Origin: Natrialbaceae archaeon Tc-Br11_E2g1
GTDB lineage: Archaea; Halobacteriota; Halobacteria; Halobacteriales; Natrialbaceae
Direction: 5' to 3'
DNA: 7,934 nucleotides
Assembly (NCBI GenBank): GCA_001564255.1
Contig: LKNC01000129.1
Span: 1-7,934, forward strand
A program made the position numbers and the translations under genes. The notes beneath the pieces were generated by a model. That model made no database searches. It had not been told where the DNA came from and saw nothing but the letters and a program-made list of their open reading frames with translations. Below are positions 1 to 7,303 of this stretch, one piece after another. Every line of letters starts with the position of its first letter. Positions within the stretch are counted from its first letter, which is position 1.

Positions 1-30
1 GGGCGAAAACCCGCCAGGGTTTCGAACCGA

Positions 31-40
31 TAGTATAAGG
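31..40 (+). promoter_or_regulatory. TATA box of the aldehyde oxidoreductase gene
   Basis: A TATAA core at 34-38 is centred about 28 bases before the ATG at 64. Archaeal transcription starts roughly 25-27 bases after the TATA box, so the transcript should begin at or within a few bases of the start codon, as in the leaderless mRNAs common in haloarchaea. The preceding CGAACCGA could serve as the TFB-recognition element. A short inverted pair, CCGGT (42-46) and ACCGG (55-59), sits between the box and the start and could bind a regulator, but it is too short to insist on. Confidence 0.6.
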
Positions 41-63
41 TCCGGTCACCGTTTACCGGGGGT

Positions 64-1731
64 ATGCTCCACGCTCACGGTCCACTTCTCACTGTCGACG
101 TCGGAGAGCGCACGACGACCGAGACGGATATCGACGACGTCTTACAGACCTACGTCGGTGGTCGAGCGGTCGCGACCGCACTCGCCCACGACCGCGTCCC
201 GTTCGACGCCGATCCGTTCGGTCCGGAAAACCGAGCGTACCTCTCGACGGGACCCCTGCAGATGAGCCGAATGTCCTTTACCGGGCGGATGAACATGACC
301 GCCCTCTCGCCGCTGACCGACGGACTGGCCTCCACGAACGCCGGGGGCTACCTCTCGCGGAACTTCGTCGACACCGGCATTTCCGTGCTCGAACTCGTCG
401 GCGAGAGCGACGACCTCCTCGCGATCCACGTCACAGACCAGGGGGTCGAGTTCGAGGACGTGCCCGACCTCGAGGGCGCGACCGTCCCCGAGGTGTCCGC
501 GTACCTCGAGGAAACCCGTGACATCGGCCCCGAACACGTCATCTCGATCGGGCCCGCAGGCGAGAACCTCGTGCGCTTTGCCTCGGTGATGACCTTCGAC
601 TCGCGGGCCTTCGGCCGCGGCGGCCTCGGCGCGGTGCTCGGCTCGAAGGGGGTCAAGTGTATCACCTTCGAGGGAGCGTCGAGTCCGGACCTCGAAATTC
701 CGAATCCACCGGAGATGACGGTCCACCGCGAGGCCGCGACCTCGGACGACCTGATGCGACGTCAGGGGACGACGGGGAGTACGGTGTTCAGAAACGACAA
801 TTTCTCGCTGCCGACCCGGTATTTCGCGGAGATGGAGTTCGAGCACGTCGAGTCGATCGGCGGCAGCGCCGTCGAGGAGAAAAAATACGAGAAAGGTGCC
901 TGTTCGGTCTGTGCGTACGCCTGCAAACTCCCGACCAGAGACGAGGAGTCGGGCGTCGAGACCGAAGGGCCCGAGTTCGAGACGGTCTACGCGTATGGCT
1001 CCCTGCAGGGTGTCGGCGATCTCGTCGATGTGATGAGAGCGAACGAACTCTGTGACACTCTCGGGATGGACACGATCTCGGCGGGTGTCACCGTCGCCGC
1101 CTACCTCGAGAGCGTCGACGACTTCGGCAACGCCGAACTCGCCCAGGAACTGACCGAACAGATCGCACGTCGGGAGGGGGTCGGCGACACGCTCGCGGAG
1201 GGGGTCGCCCGCTGTCACGACGATCTGGGCGTCGACGACTGGACGGTAAAAGGCATGGAGTTCGCCGCCCACGACGGGCGGGTCCTCCACGGTCAGGGCC
1301 TCTCCTATGCCGTTTCCAATCGCGGCGCGGACCACCTCTACGCCGGACTGCTCGTCCCCGAGTACCGCGGCGAACTCGACCCCGAGGGCACCCTCGGGAA
1401 GGTCGACCGTCTCATCGAGGAGGAACACCGCAACGCCCTCCGTGATTCGGGGATCGTCTGTGAGTTCGGCGCGAGCTACCTCACTGACGACCGCCTCGAG
1501 GCGCTGTTCGACGCCGACCTCGAAGAGCTGCTCGCGGTCGGCGAACGGACCGTCACCCTCGAGCGTCACTTCAACAACCAGCGCGGGATCGACCACGAGG
1601 ACGACGGCCTGCCCTACGACCTCCCGGACCTCGAGGCGGCCATCGGGAACTACTACGACGCCCGGGGCTGGAACGACGACGGGACCGTCCCCGAGTCGGC
1701 GGTCGAGAGCCTCGCCCCGTCGACGAACTGA
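64..1731 (+). CDS. aor: Aldehyde:ferredoxin oxidoreductase (tungsten/molybdenum-pterin enzyme)
   Basis: This is a cytoplasmic enzyme of the AOR family, which oxidises aldehydes (or related oxo-acids) to carboxylic acids and passes electrons to ferredoxin, using a bis-pterin tungsten or molybdenum centre beside a [4Fe-4S] cluster. The N-terminal pterin-binding half is recognisable from VGGRAVATAL (31-40), the FTGRMN...TNAGGYLSRNF stretch and GRGGLGAVLGSKG (from 184). The cluster ligands are visible as CSVCAYAC, C280, C283 and C287, with the expected distant fourth cysteine at C466. The family motif LGMDTISAG lies at 333-341, followed by a KGMEF...SNRGADH block from 396 and ERHFNNQRG near the C-terminus. 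At 555 residues it is slightly short for the family (about 600) but complete. The ATG at 64 fits a leaderless transcript from the TATA box at 34-38. The substrate cannot be told from sequence. No MoaD-like or ferredoxin gene follows within the window. Confidence 0.95.
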   Translation: MLHAHGPLLTVDVGERTTTETDIDDVLQTYVGGRAVATALAHDRVPFDADPFGPENRAYLSTGPLQMSRMSFTGRMNMTALSPLTDGLASTNAGGYLSRNFVDTGISVLELVGESDDLLAIHVTDQGVEFEDVPDLEGATVPEVSAYLEETRDIGPEHVISIGPAGENLVRFASVMTFDSRAFGRGGLGAVLGSKGVKCITFEGASSPDLEIPNPPEMTVHREAATSDDLMRRQGTTGSTVFRNDNFSLPTRYFAEMEFEHVESIGGSAVEEKKYEKGACSVCAYACKLPTRDEESGVETEGPEFETVYAYGSLQGVGDLVDVMRANELCDTLGMDTISAGVTVAAYLESVDDFGNAELAQELTEQIARREGVGDTLAEGVARCHDDLGVDDWTVKGMEFAAHDGRVLHGQGLSYAVSNRGADHLYAGLLVPEYRGELDPEGTLGKVDRLIEEEHRNALRDSGIVCEFGASYLTDDRLEALFDADLEELLAVGERTVTLERHFNNQRGIDHEDDGLPYDLPDLEAAIGNYYDARGWNDDGTVPESAVESLAPSTN

Positions 1732-1876
1732 TCGCCCCGCTGAACGACGACGTGCGGATCGACGGATGGAACGACCTCGAGGTCCCGACCGGCCACGTCG
1801 GCCGCTCGACTGCGCCCGTGGCCCACGGGGATGGGTGGCCGTCCTCGAGTGGCTCGAGGCGCGGGAGCCGGACTCC

Positions 1877-1922
1877 CCTCGATCGCGAGGGGGACGAACG
1901 CCTCGATCGGGTCGGCCTCGAG
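1877..1922 (-). pseudogene. Remnant of a restriction-modification gene C-terminal region
   Basis: These 46 bases match 3223-3268, inside the 3' part of the large restriction-modification gene, at 42 of 46 positions and in the same strand orientation. On the minus strand they read LEADPIEAFVPLAIE, against LEADLIEAFVPVAIE in the intact protein. Two of the four base differences leave the amino acid unchanged or give Val/Leu, and the frame is kept. Just upstream in the same frame, STDSSK faces LSDLDD of the intact protein, so weak similarity may reach about 1940. Beyond this the match fails on both sides and no long open frame exists. The simplest reading is a leftover of a former homologous gene at this spot. 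A partial duplication of the present gene is the alternative. Confidence 0.7.
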
Positions 1923-1984
1923 TTTGGAAGAGTCCGTAGAGGATCTCGACCTGGGTACTGATACGCTACCGTTTATCGTTCCGA

Positions 1985-2000
1985 GGGAAAATAAGAAACT
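1985..2000 (-). terminator. T-rich terminator of the minus-strand cassette
   Basis: On the minus strand, a few bases after the stop codon at 2005-2007, the sequence reads AGTTTCTTATTTTCCC. Archaeal RNA polymerase terminates at T-rich tracts without needing a hairpin, so this is a plausible end for the three-gene transcript. The call rests on base composition and position only. Confidence 0.45.
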
Positions 2001-2004
2001 GTGA

Positions 2005-2239
2005 CTACTCGTCCTCGGATTCGTGTGGCCCGTCGGCGAGTGCGTTGTACAGTTCCCAACTCTCTTCTGGGTCCTGGCGCATCTCTCGCTCGGATTCCCG
2101 GTTATTCCCGTTCCGGATTGTCGCCCGTGCGGTGTGTTTATCCGTCGCGTTGCCGGCCTTTTGCAACGCGTTCGCCGCCGCTAAGGAGACTCGCCCGCGC
2201 TCGCTCCTTATCCGAGTTTTCTTCTTGTTCCTTGTTCAT
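2005..2239 (-). pseudogene. Small acidic protein gene with a +1 frame break (about 77 aa when joined)
   Basis: From the ATG at 2237-2239 the frame gives an acidic helix start, MNKEQEENSDKERARASLL, then turns into a short tail ending at a TAA at 2138-2140 (33 aa). Skipping one base near 2183-2186 moves it into a frame with a good haloarchaeal-looking protein, AAANALQKAGNATDKHTARA and onward, through RQDPEESWELYNALADG and HESEDE to TAG at 2005-2007. The joined product would be 77 residues, mostly helical and charged, with no membrane segment. The downstream frame has no usable start before ATG at about residue 53, and upstream of the break it reads as basic nonsense, so the two halves belong together. 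The break lies on CTT AGC. The cause could be a disabling mutation, a sequencing error, or programmed +1 frameshifting. It starts 38 bp after the membrane protein gene on the same strand and is probably the last gene of that operon. I do not recognise the family. Confidence 0.6.
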
Positions 2240-2256
2240 GTCCAAGTGTTATCTGC

Positions 2257-2277
2257 CCCAATGGATTAATCCTTGGG
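2257..2277. repeat. Near-perfect palindrome between the membrane protein gene and the small gene
   Basis: CCCAA (2257-2261), one extra T, GGATTAATCC (2263-2272), then TTGGG (2273-2277): without the single T this is a perfect 20-base palindrome. It begins directly after the stop codon of the membrane protein gene (2278-2280) and ends 17 bases before the start of the small gene. It could be an operator for the small gene or an RNA processing/stability hairpin. It lacks a following T-run on the minus strand, so I do not call it a terminator. Confidence 0.6.
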
Positions 2278-2958
2278 TTAGTGCCACTCCCTAATGTCGC
2301 GGATGGCTCGACGGGATTGTTTTATTAACCCTGAAACAGCTACTACACCCGCGATCAGAAGGCCGGCACCGATGAGGAGCCACCACGGAACTGGTCCAAT
2401 GATCCCTCGATAGATTCCCAGCACGAACGAAACGATAGCTAGGACGACGAGTATGATCGTTAATTGGATGAGGGGTATGTTCCGAACGTTGGTACTCCGG
2501 TTAAAGTTAATCCGCATAATATAGTTCTTCAAGAGTAGTTCCTCGGTTTCTCGGTTATCGAAATCAGCCCTGAGTAGATCAGTGAGATTCTCGGAGCTAA
2601 CGCCGATGTCGAGTTCCGAGGCCGTATACGTCATTGCGGCGAACGCTGTCGAGAGAACTAATGCCCCGATCCCGAGTGTTGTGTAGACGTTTACGAACGG
2701 TTCGACGCTCGTGAGGTCGGATTCTGTACCGGATCCGATCTGTGTCCCGATGGAAAGTCCGGAAACGAGGATCCCGATTACGGCGATATTGAGACGCAGT
2801 ATCTTGCTGGCCTTCGTATCGATGTCGTTTAACGTCTCTTTTTGAGTAGTGACCGTTTCACGGGCTTCTGCTCGTAGCTCAGACAGTTGTTCAGGCTCTC
2901 CGGAGAAGTCGATCTCCTCCAGTTCGGATTTGAGTCCATCTGGGTTACGGCTCGACAT
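2278..2958 (-). CDS. Four-helix membrane protein, Pycsar-TM/SLATT-like, partner of the restriction enzyme
   Basis: The product is a 226-residue inner-membrane protein. A charged soluble helix (about 8-50) leads into the motif DIDTKASKILRLN (45-57), followed by hydrophobic segments at about 53-72, 91-111, 161-183 and 191-212, with a soluble loop of about 50 residues between the second and third. The short tail is basic. A D-x-K-A motif at the mouth of the first helix and helices in two pairs are features of the Pycsar-TM and SLATT effector families, which cause membrane damage in antiviral or conflict systems. That assignment is by pattern, not alignment, and an unrelated haloarchaeal membrane family is possible. 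The gene starts only 7 bp after the restriction-modification gene stops, so the two are almost certainly co-transcribed. Its base composition is lower in GC than the oxidoreductase gene (for example 2461-2520 is about 42% GC), in keeping with an accessory gene. No nucleotide cyclase gene is seen in the window. Confidence 0.8.
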   Translation of the reverse strand: MSSRNPDGLKSELEEIDFSGEPEQLSELRAEARETVTTQKETLNDIDTKASKILRLNIAVIGILVSGLSIGTQIGSGTESDLTSVEPFVNVYTTLGIGALVLSTAFAAMTYTASELDIGVSSENLTDLLRADFDNRETEELLLKNYIMRINFNRSTNVRNIPLIQLTIILVVLAIVSFVLGIYRGIIGPVPWWLLIGAGLLIAGVVAVSGLIKQSRRAIRDIREWH

Positions 2959-2965
2959 ACCGCGA

Positions 2966-5900
2966 TCACCCCTCGACCGCTTCCTCCACGATCTCGATTT
3001 CCTCCTCGGTCAACCCATACAGCTCGTAGACGATTTCGTCGATCAACGTGTCGGTCTTCTCGATTTTCGCCTCTAACTCCTCCGCCCGTGCTCTCGTCTC
3101 GAGGTAGCTCTCTACCCCCCCACGGACGTCCTCGAGTGCGGGCAGCGTGAGCTTCCGCAGGCGATCCACGAGCGAGTTCGTCTTGGTCGCCGTCTCCCGG
3201 AAGTTCGCGAAGCCGCCGGCCTCCTCGATTGCGACGGGGACGAACGCCTCGATGAGGTCGGCCTCGAGGTCGTCCAAATCGGAGAGCCGCAGGGCGGGGA
3301 GGGGGTCGGTTTCGGTGTAGCCCCAGCGGTCGGTCTCGAGCCTCTCGCGGGCGTCGCCCGCTCGAGCGTTCCGAGACCCTCCCTTCGGTCGCGTCTCGCT
3401 GTCCTCGTTTTCGGGCTTGTAACGGGCGGAGAGGCGGATCTCGAGGCTGGTGGGGGACTCACGGACGATTTCGCAGGTGCCGACCCGGAGGTTCTCGAGG
3501 TCCTCGGCGGTGTCGGTGAGTGGGGAGTCGGCCGCGCCTTGTGGGGGCTGGGCGAGGCCGATGTCGGAGAGGGTCGGGCCATCAGAGTATGGCTGGATGT
3601 AATCAAGAAGATGAATATTTAAGCCATCCCGTTCGTGGTGTAGTTCTAGCATTAGCCGACCCAAAAATGATAAGAATGCCGTTTGAGACTCTACTTCGGG
3701 CTTTTCACCTGTGTCGATATATTCTTCAACGAGTTCGCGGAATATCTGGGGAGTTATCTCGGCTTTCGGCTCTTGTTCTGGAATCGGTATTGATGAAAGA
3801 AACGACGCTGAAGTTTGCCGAAAGTCTCCCTCTTGGACAAGTGCAGTGAGATAAATATAGAACCATGCAGGAGTGCTGTTGAGAGTGGCCACGAGCAAGG
3901 GACGGACAGATCCCGTATTGTCCTCTGGTACAATTCCATACACGGAATCTTTCACATACACTCCGCCTTTGTCGTCAATTGTGAATTCCGGCTTCTGGCA
4001 AATCTTAGGTGCAAACAACTTTTCACTTTCCCAGAGTCTCTTCTCACGGGGACGCCATAACGAATACCACGTGTGATAATTCATACCATCCGAACCCCGG
4101 TTCTCTAATCGCTCCCGAAAATCGGATAGATACTGATAACACTGCGGATACTTTTCTGCTAATTCCGATTCGGGAATTACTGTCGTCTCTTCTGAATCAG
4201 TTTGATACGGATAAATAATTGCAGAATCTGTTTCAGTCGTACCATATCTATTAATTCCATTACCACCGAGAATTGGACGGGCGATATCCGATTCAATCTG
4301 GTATTGACGGTCATTTAGCCTAGAGCGGACAGTATGGTACTCATCACCCCACTGCTCAACCTTGACAATCATCACTTTGTTATCACCAGAATGGATGCCA
4401 TCAGAGATGTATTCAGATAAGTCCCCAAGCTTGACACTGCTCTCCTCCATTTTCCCCATCACCTGCCGTTCCATCGGGCCAGATAGAACCCACCCACCGC
4501 TGTCAAGTTCATCAATGGGAATCTCGCTGAAAGCAAGCTCATTTAATAATTCTTTCGTGAGATTGTAGTCGGAAACTTCGGAGTAATGAACTGAATTACT
4601 CTTTCCTAAAAACAGCAGACATGTGTAGGTGATTGCACTATCGAATACTTGGTACTGTCCGAAATCAATAATTTTTCGGAGATTTTTCTCTGTTTGTAGT
4701 AGTTTCCGAAGCCCCCTCCCTGCTTGCGATTCGAAAAATCTACTTGGTAGGATATATCCCACGTTCGATTGGGTAGACAATGCTATAGCCTTCTCTGCAA
4801 ACAGAGCATATAGATCAAACCGACCTGTCGAAGTATGATATTGTGATTTGGCATACTCGACTAAGTCAGTATTAGATCTTCTGATGGTTCTAAATTTCAC
4901 ATAGGGTGGGTTCCCAACCACCGCATCGAACCCAGCATCCTCGAGTTTCTCCCCATCCACGTTGAAGAAGACCTCCGGATACTCGAGTTCCCAGTGGAAA
5001 AACGCCTCCTCGTCGCTCATCGCTTGGGCGGTCTGGAACCACGGTTCCTCGCTGATCTCGGCCCACGCCGCGTCGTCGTCGATGGCCCCTGCCATCCGTT
5101 CGTAGGCCCCGTCGGGGACCTCGAGGTCGAAGCGTTCTGCCGTGTGGACGTTCGTCAACTCGAACAGCCGCCCGTAGAAGGGATCACTGCGGACGTCCTC
5201 GTACAGTTCCTCCATCGACTTGACGTCCGCTAGGGTCTCGTTGTCGATCTCGAGTAACTCCTGCATTCGGTCCATCACGTGATCTAAGGTACGTTCTCGC
5301 ACCCGGGAAAACGACTGCTGGAGGGTGAGCTGGCCGCCGTCGTTTTCCGTTGACTCGTTCGAGAGCACCTCGGTCACGTCCGAGCCCACCAGCGAGTTGC
5401 CCGCCTTGAGGTGGTGATCGAGGAAGGCAAGAGGCTGGTCGGCTGCCAGAGTCTCGAGCCACATCGAGAGCTTCGCGAGTTCGACGGCCATCCCGTTGAG
5501 GTCGACGCCGTAGATACACTCCTTTGCCACGTCACGACGGACCCGCTGTTCGTCGAAGGCCGTCGCTTCCTCGAGTTCGCGGACCTCGTCCATCACCTGC
5601 TTTGCGACGTAACTCGTCGCCCGGGTCAGGAAGTGGCCACTCCCCATCGCGGGGTCTAAGATCTTGAGGGACTTTACCCGCCGATAGAAGGCCCCGAGAT
5701 ACTCGTGGGTGCCGGGTTCGAAGCCCTGTGACTCGAGATCCTCGCGGATCTCGGCGAGTAAGGGGTCGACGGTCTCCTCGACGATGTAGGTCACGACGTA
5801 GTCGGGGGTGTAGTACGCCCCCGTGGCCTTGCGTTCGCCCTCGTCGTTGACGACGTAGAGGCTCCCCTCGGACACCTCCTCGACCGACTCGGCGACCGAC

Positions 5901-7303
5901 ACCTCCGTCGCTGGCTTCCAGACTTGCCCGCCCTCGGCTTCGACCGCGGCGTACTCCTCGGGTGCGATCCGGAACTGGTGCTCGAGCAGTCCCTCGTAGA
6001 CGCTGCCGAGGTGGCGGGTATCCAGGTCGGCGTAGTCGGCGAGGACGTACCGTCCCTCGTCGTTTTCGGTCGTCGAAATCCGGTAGATGACCTCGGCGAG
6101 ATACCGGTTGCTCACCGCGTTTTCCGAAAGGAACCCGTGGCTCTCCCGATCGAAGAGGCCGCCGTTGTACGGCGGAATCCCCAGCGACTCCTCGCCCTCG
6201 TCGATGAGTCGAAAGAGGTCCTCGAGGCGGCTCCACATCGTCGTGGAGTACTCGCTGTAGCTCTCGAACCCGGAATCGACCTCGCCGATCTCCTCGTGGA
6301 TCTCCAGACGCAGGGAATCGAGGCTGAAGTTCTCCTCGTACTCCCCGACGGCGTCGGTACTCTCTGGGTGGATCAGGCCCCGCGATTCGGCATAGAGGAC
6401 GAACATCAGCCGGTAGAGGACCACGAGCGACTGCTCTTTCAGTTCCGCCAGTGCGGCCTCGTCGTCGGGATCGATCCCGAGGTCGTTGGTCTCGACGAAC
6501 CCACGCCCGAGCACCCGCAGGGCGGTGAAGACGTTGTCCTGGAGGTCCTCCCCTAACTCCTGGGCTGCGGTCTCGCTTTCGGTGTACACCCGATCGAGGA
6601 GGGTTTCCCCCGAGACGGACTCGAACGCCGCCGGCCGGAAGAGCACGTAGAAGTACTTAAAGTCCTCGAGGGAGCCGGACTCGAGCAGTTCGGGGAGATC
6701 GACCTCGTAGTAGGTCTCGGTCTCGTAGTCTCTGGTCCCGTACAGTCGCCACTTTCGTCCGTTGGTCAGGATTCCCCACTCGACGTCACTCGGGGTCTTC
6801 TCTAAGTAGTGTTTGATCTGGTGGGAGGCGTTGCGGTAGGGTCGACCCTCGTCGAATTTCGTCCGAAAGGATGCGTCCCACTGTTTGGCCTCGAGGATCG
6901 ACGATCCGTGGGCGAACAGTTCCGTCTGGTCGGCACTTGTCTGGCGGTGTTTCGTGGCCTCGCGTCGCCGGGATTCGTCCCGGAACAGGAGTCGATCGAC
7001 GAACCCGTGATCGTCCGGAAGCGAGACCTCGGACATCGTGTCGTAGCCGAGCGTCCGGAGGACGTTCGTGATCCAGGTGTCGATCAACTGGTCTTCGTTG
7101 TAGCCGTCGACCAGGTTCTTCTCGGCGTCCCACAGCATCCGCAAGTCCTCACGGGCGTTCTCCGCGTCTTCGTCACACCCCCAGGCCTCGAGTCTCTGGA
7201 TCTTCTCGGTGAGATAGTGTCCGGAGAAGAGATTCGAGTTCAAATAAGGTCGATCGGACAGCGTCGCCTGGCTCATATCCGCCACGTAGAAGCGAGGCGA
7301 CAT
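2966..7303 (-). CDS. Type IIG-like (Eco57I-type) restriction endonuclease-methyltransferase, single chain
   Basis: The 1445-residue protein joins nuclease, adenine-N6 methylase and DNA-recognition parts, as in Type IIG enzymes. The N-terminal nuclease shows a PD-(D/E)xK arrangement: D103 in FVDRLLF, E138 and K140 in ILEAKQWD, then Q162 in HQIKHYL and the WGILTNGRKWRLYG segment usual after such sites, so it appears catalytically intact. A helical linker follows. The methylase has motif I DPAMGSGHF (550-558) and motif IV NPPY (798-801), the gamma-class order. Residues of about 800-1235 form the target-recognition region, including SDGIHSGDNK and RPILGGNGINRYG. The C-terminus is helical and coiled-coil-like and ends in IDEIVYELYGLTEEE. 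It heads the minus-strand operon. Relative to the 7303 start, a second ATG at codon 10 (7274-7276) opens MSQATLSDRPYLNSNLFSGH and may be the true start: it overlaps the TGA of a 44-codon upstream frame. BREX PglX is related, but no other BREX gene is present. The recognition region is AT-rich compared with the rest. Confidence 0.9.
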   Translation of the reverse strand: MSPRFYVADMSQATLSDRPYLNSNLFSGHYLTEKIQRLEAWGCDEDAENAREDLRMLWDAEKNLVDGYNEDQLIDTWITNVLRTLGYDTMSEVSLPDDHGFVDRLLFRDESRRREATKHRQTSADQTELFAHGSSILEAKQWDASFRTKFDEGRPYRNASHQIKHYLEKTPSDVEWGILTNGRKWRLYGTRDYETETYYEVDLPELLESGSLEDFKYFYVLFRPAAFESVSGETLLDRVYTESETAAQELGEDLQDNVFTALRVLGRGFVETNDLGIDPDDEAALAELKEQSLVVLYRLMFVLYAESRGLIHPESTDAVGEYEENFSLDSLRLEIHEEIGEVDSGFESYSEYSTTMWSRLEDLFRLIDEGEESLGIPPYNGGLFDRESHGFLSENAVSNRYLAEVIYRISTTENDEGRYVLADYADLDTRHLGSVYEGLLEHQFRIAPEEYAAVEAEGGQVWKPATEVSVAESVEEVSEGSLYVVNDEGERKATGAYYTPDYVVTYIVEETVDPLLAEIREDLESQGFEPGTHEYLGAFYRRVKSLKILDPAMGSGHFLTRATSYVAKQVMDEVRELEEATAFDEQRVRRDVAKECIYGVDLNGMAVELAKLSMWLETLAADQPLAFLDHHLKAGNSLVGSDVTEVLSNESTENDGGQLTLQQSFSRVRERTLDHVMDRMQELLEIDNETLADVKSMEELYEDVRSDPFYGRLFELTNVHTAERFDLEVPDGAYERMAGAIDDDAAWAEISEEPWFQTAQAMSDEEAFFHWELEYPEVFFNVDGEKLEDAGFDAVVGNPPYVKFRTIRRSNTDLVEYAKSQYHTSTGRFDLYALFAEKAIALSTQSNVGYILPSRFFESQAGRGLRKLLQTEKNLRKIIDFGQYQVFDSAITYTCLLFLGKSNSVHYSEVSDYNLTKELLNELAFSEIPIDELDSGGWVLSGPMERQVMGKMEESSVKLGDLSEYISDGIHSGDNKVMIVKVEQWGDEYHTVRSRLNDRQYQIESDIARPILGGNGINRYGTTETDSAIIYPYQTDSEETTVIPESELAEKYPQCYQYLSDFRERLENRGSDGMNYHTWYSLWRPREKRLWESEKLFAPKICQKPEFTIDDKGGVYVKDSVYGIVPEDNTGSVRPLLVATLNSTPAWFYIYLTALVQEGDFRQTSASFLSSIPIPEQEPKAEITPQIFRELVEEYIDTGEKPEVESQTAFLSFLGRLMLELHHERDGLNIHLLDYIQPYSDGPTLSDIGLAQPPQGAADSPLTDTAEDLENLRVGTCEIVRESPTSLEIRLSARYKPENEDSETRPKGGSRNARAGDARERLETDRWGYTETDPLPALRLSDLDDLEADLIEAFVPVAIEEAGGFANFRETATKTNSLVDRLRKLTLPALEDVRGGVESYLETRARAEELEAKIEKTDTLIDEIVYELYGLTEEEIEIVEEAVEG
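3332..3378. repeat. Nested inverted repeat inside the restriction-modification gene
   Basis: Outer arms GGTCTCG (3332-3338) and CGAGACC (3372-3378) are perfect inverted copies. On nearly the same axis lie inner arms GCGGGC (3347-3352) and GCCCGC (3356-3361) with a 3-base loop. On the coding strand this encodes SRNARAGDARERLE within residues about 1309-1325, a basic, small-residue loop inside an acidic protein. It may be a small inserted palindromic element that kept the frame. A chance palindrome in GC-rich coding DNA is the alternative. Confidence 0.5.
3600..4912 (-). other. AT-rich recognition module of the restriction-modification gene
   Basis: Sampled 60-base lines in this part have about 30% (4201-4260) and 37% (4621-4680) GC, against about 63% in the same gene at 6541-6600. 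CTCGAG, frequent in the flanks, is absent from the stretch. The upper edge coincides with the NPPY motif (4901-4912) and the lower edge with the start of the C-terminal domain near residue 1235. This covers the predicted target-recognition domain, so it looks like a module exchanged by recombination between conserved ends. The edges are placed by eye. Confidence 0.7.

Larger units (their letters stand above)
1732..2004. other. Intergenic region between convergent genes
   Basis: This stretch separates the oxidoreductase (+) from the end of the minus-strand cassette. Apart from the short gene remnant at 1877-1922 and the T-rich tract at 1985-2000, I see no gene. Small open frames are present on the plus strand, but they give Arg/Ser/Pro-rich products unlike haloarchaeal proteins and look like out-of-frame readings of GC-rich DNA. 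No clear terminator for the oxidoreductase transcript is visible here. Confidence 0.6.

Noticed and set aside
1..40. GGTTCGAAACCC on the minus strand, resembling a tRNA T-arm
   Set aside because: Only two base pairs form next to the loop, and no acceptor, anticodon or D-arm partner is visible.
142..1596. Long minus-strand open frame of 484 codons opposite the oxidoreductase
   Set aside because: It is the antisense by-product of GC-rich codons; the plus strand carries a recognised enzyme with its conserved cysteines.
2001..2294. Plus-strand frames of 97 and 74 codons
   Set aside because: They are Arg/Ser/Pro-rich and lie opposite a better minus-strand gene in acidic haloarchaeal style.
2005..7303. 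BREX or DISARM system
   Set aside because: The methylase resembles PglX in outline, but it carries its own nuclease and no brxC, brxL, pglZ, drmA or drmB gene is present in the window.
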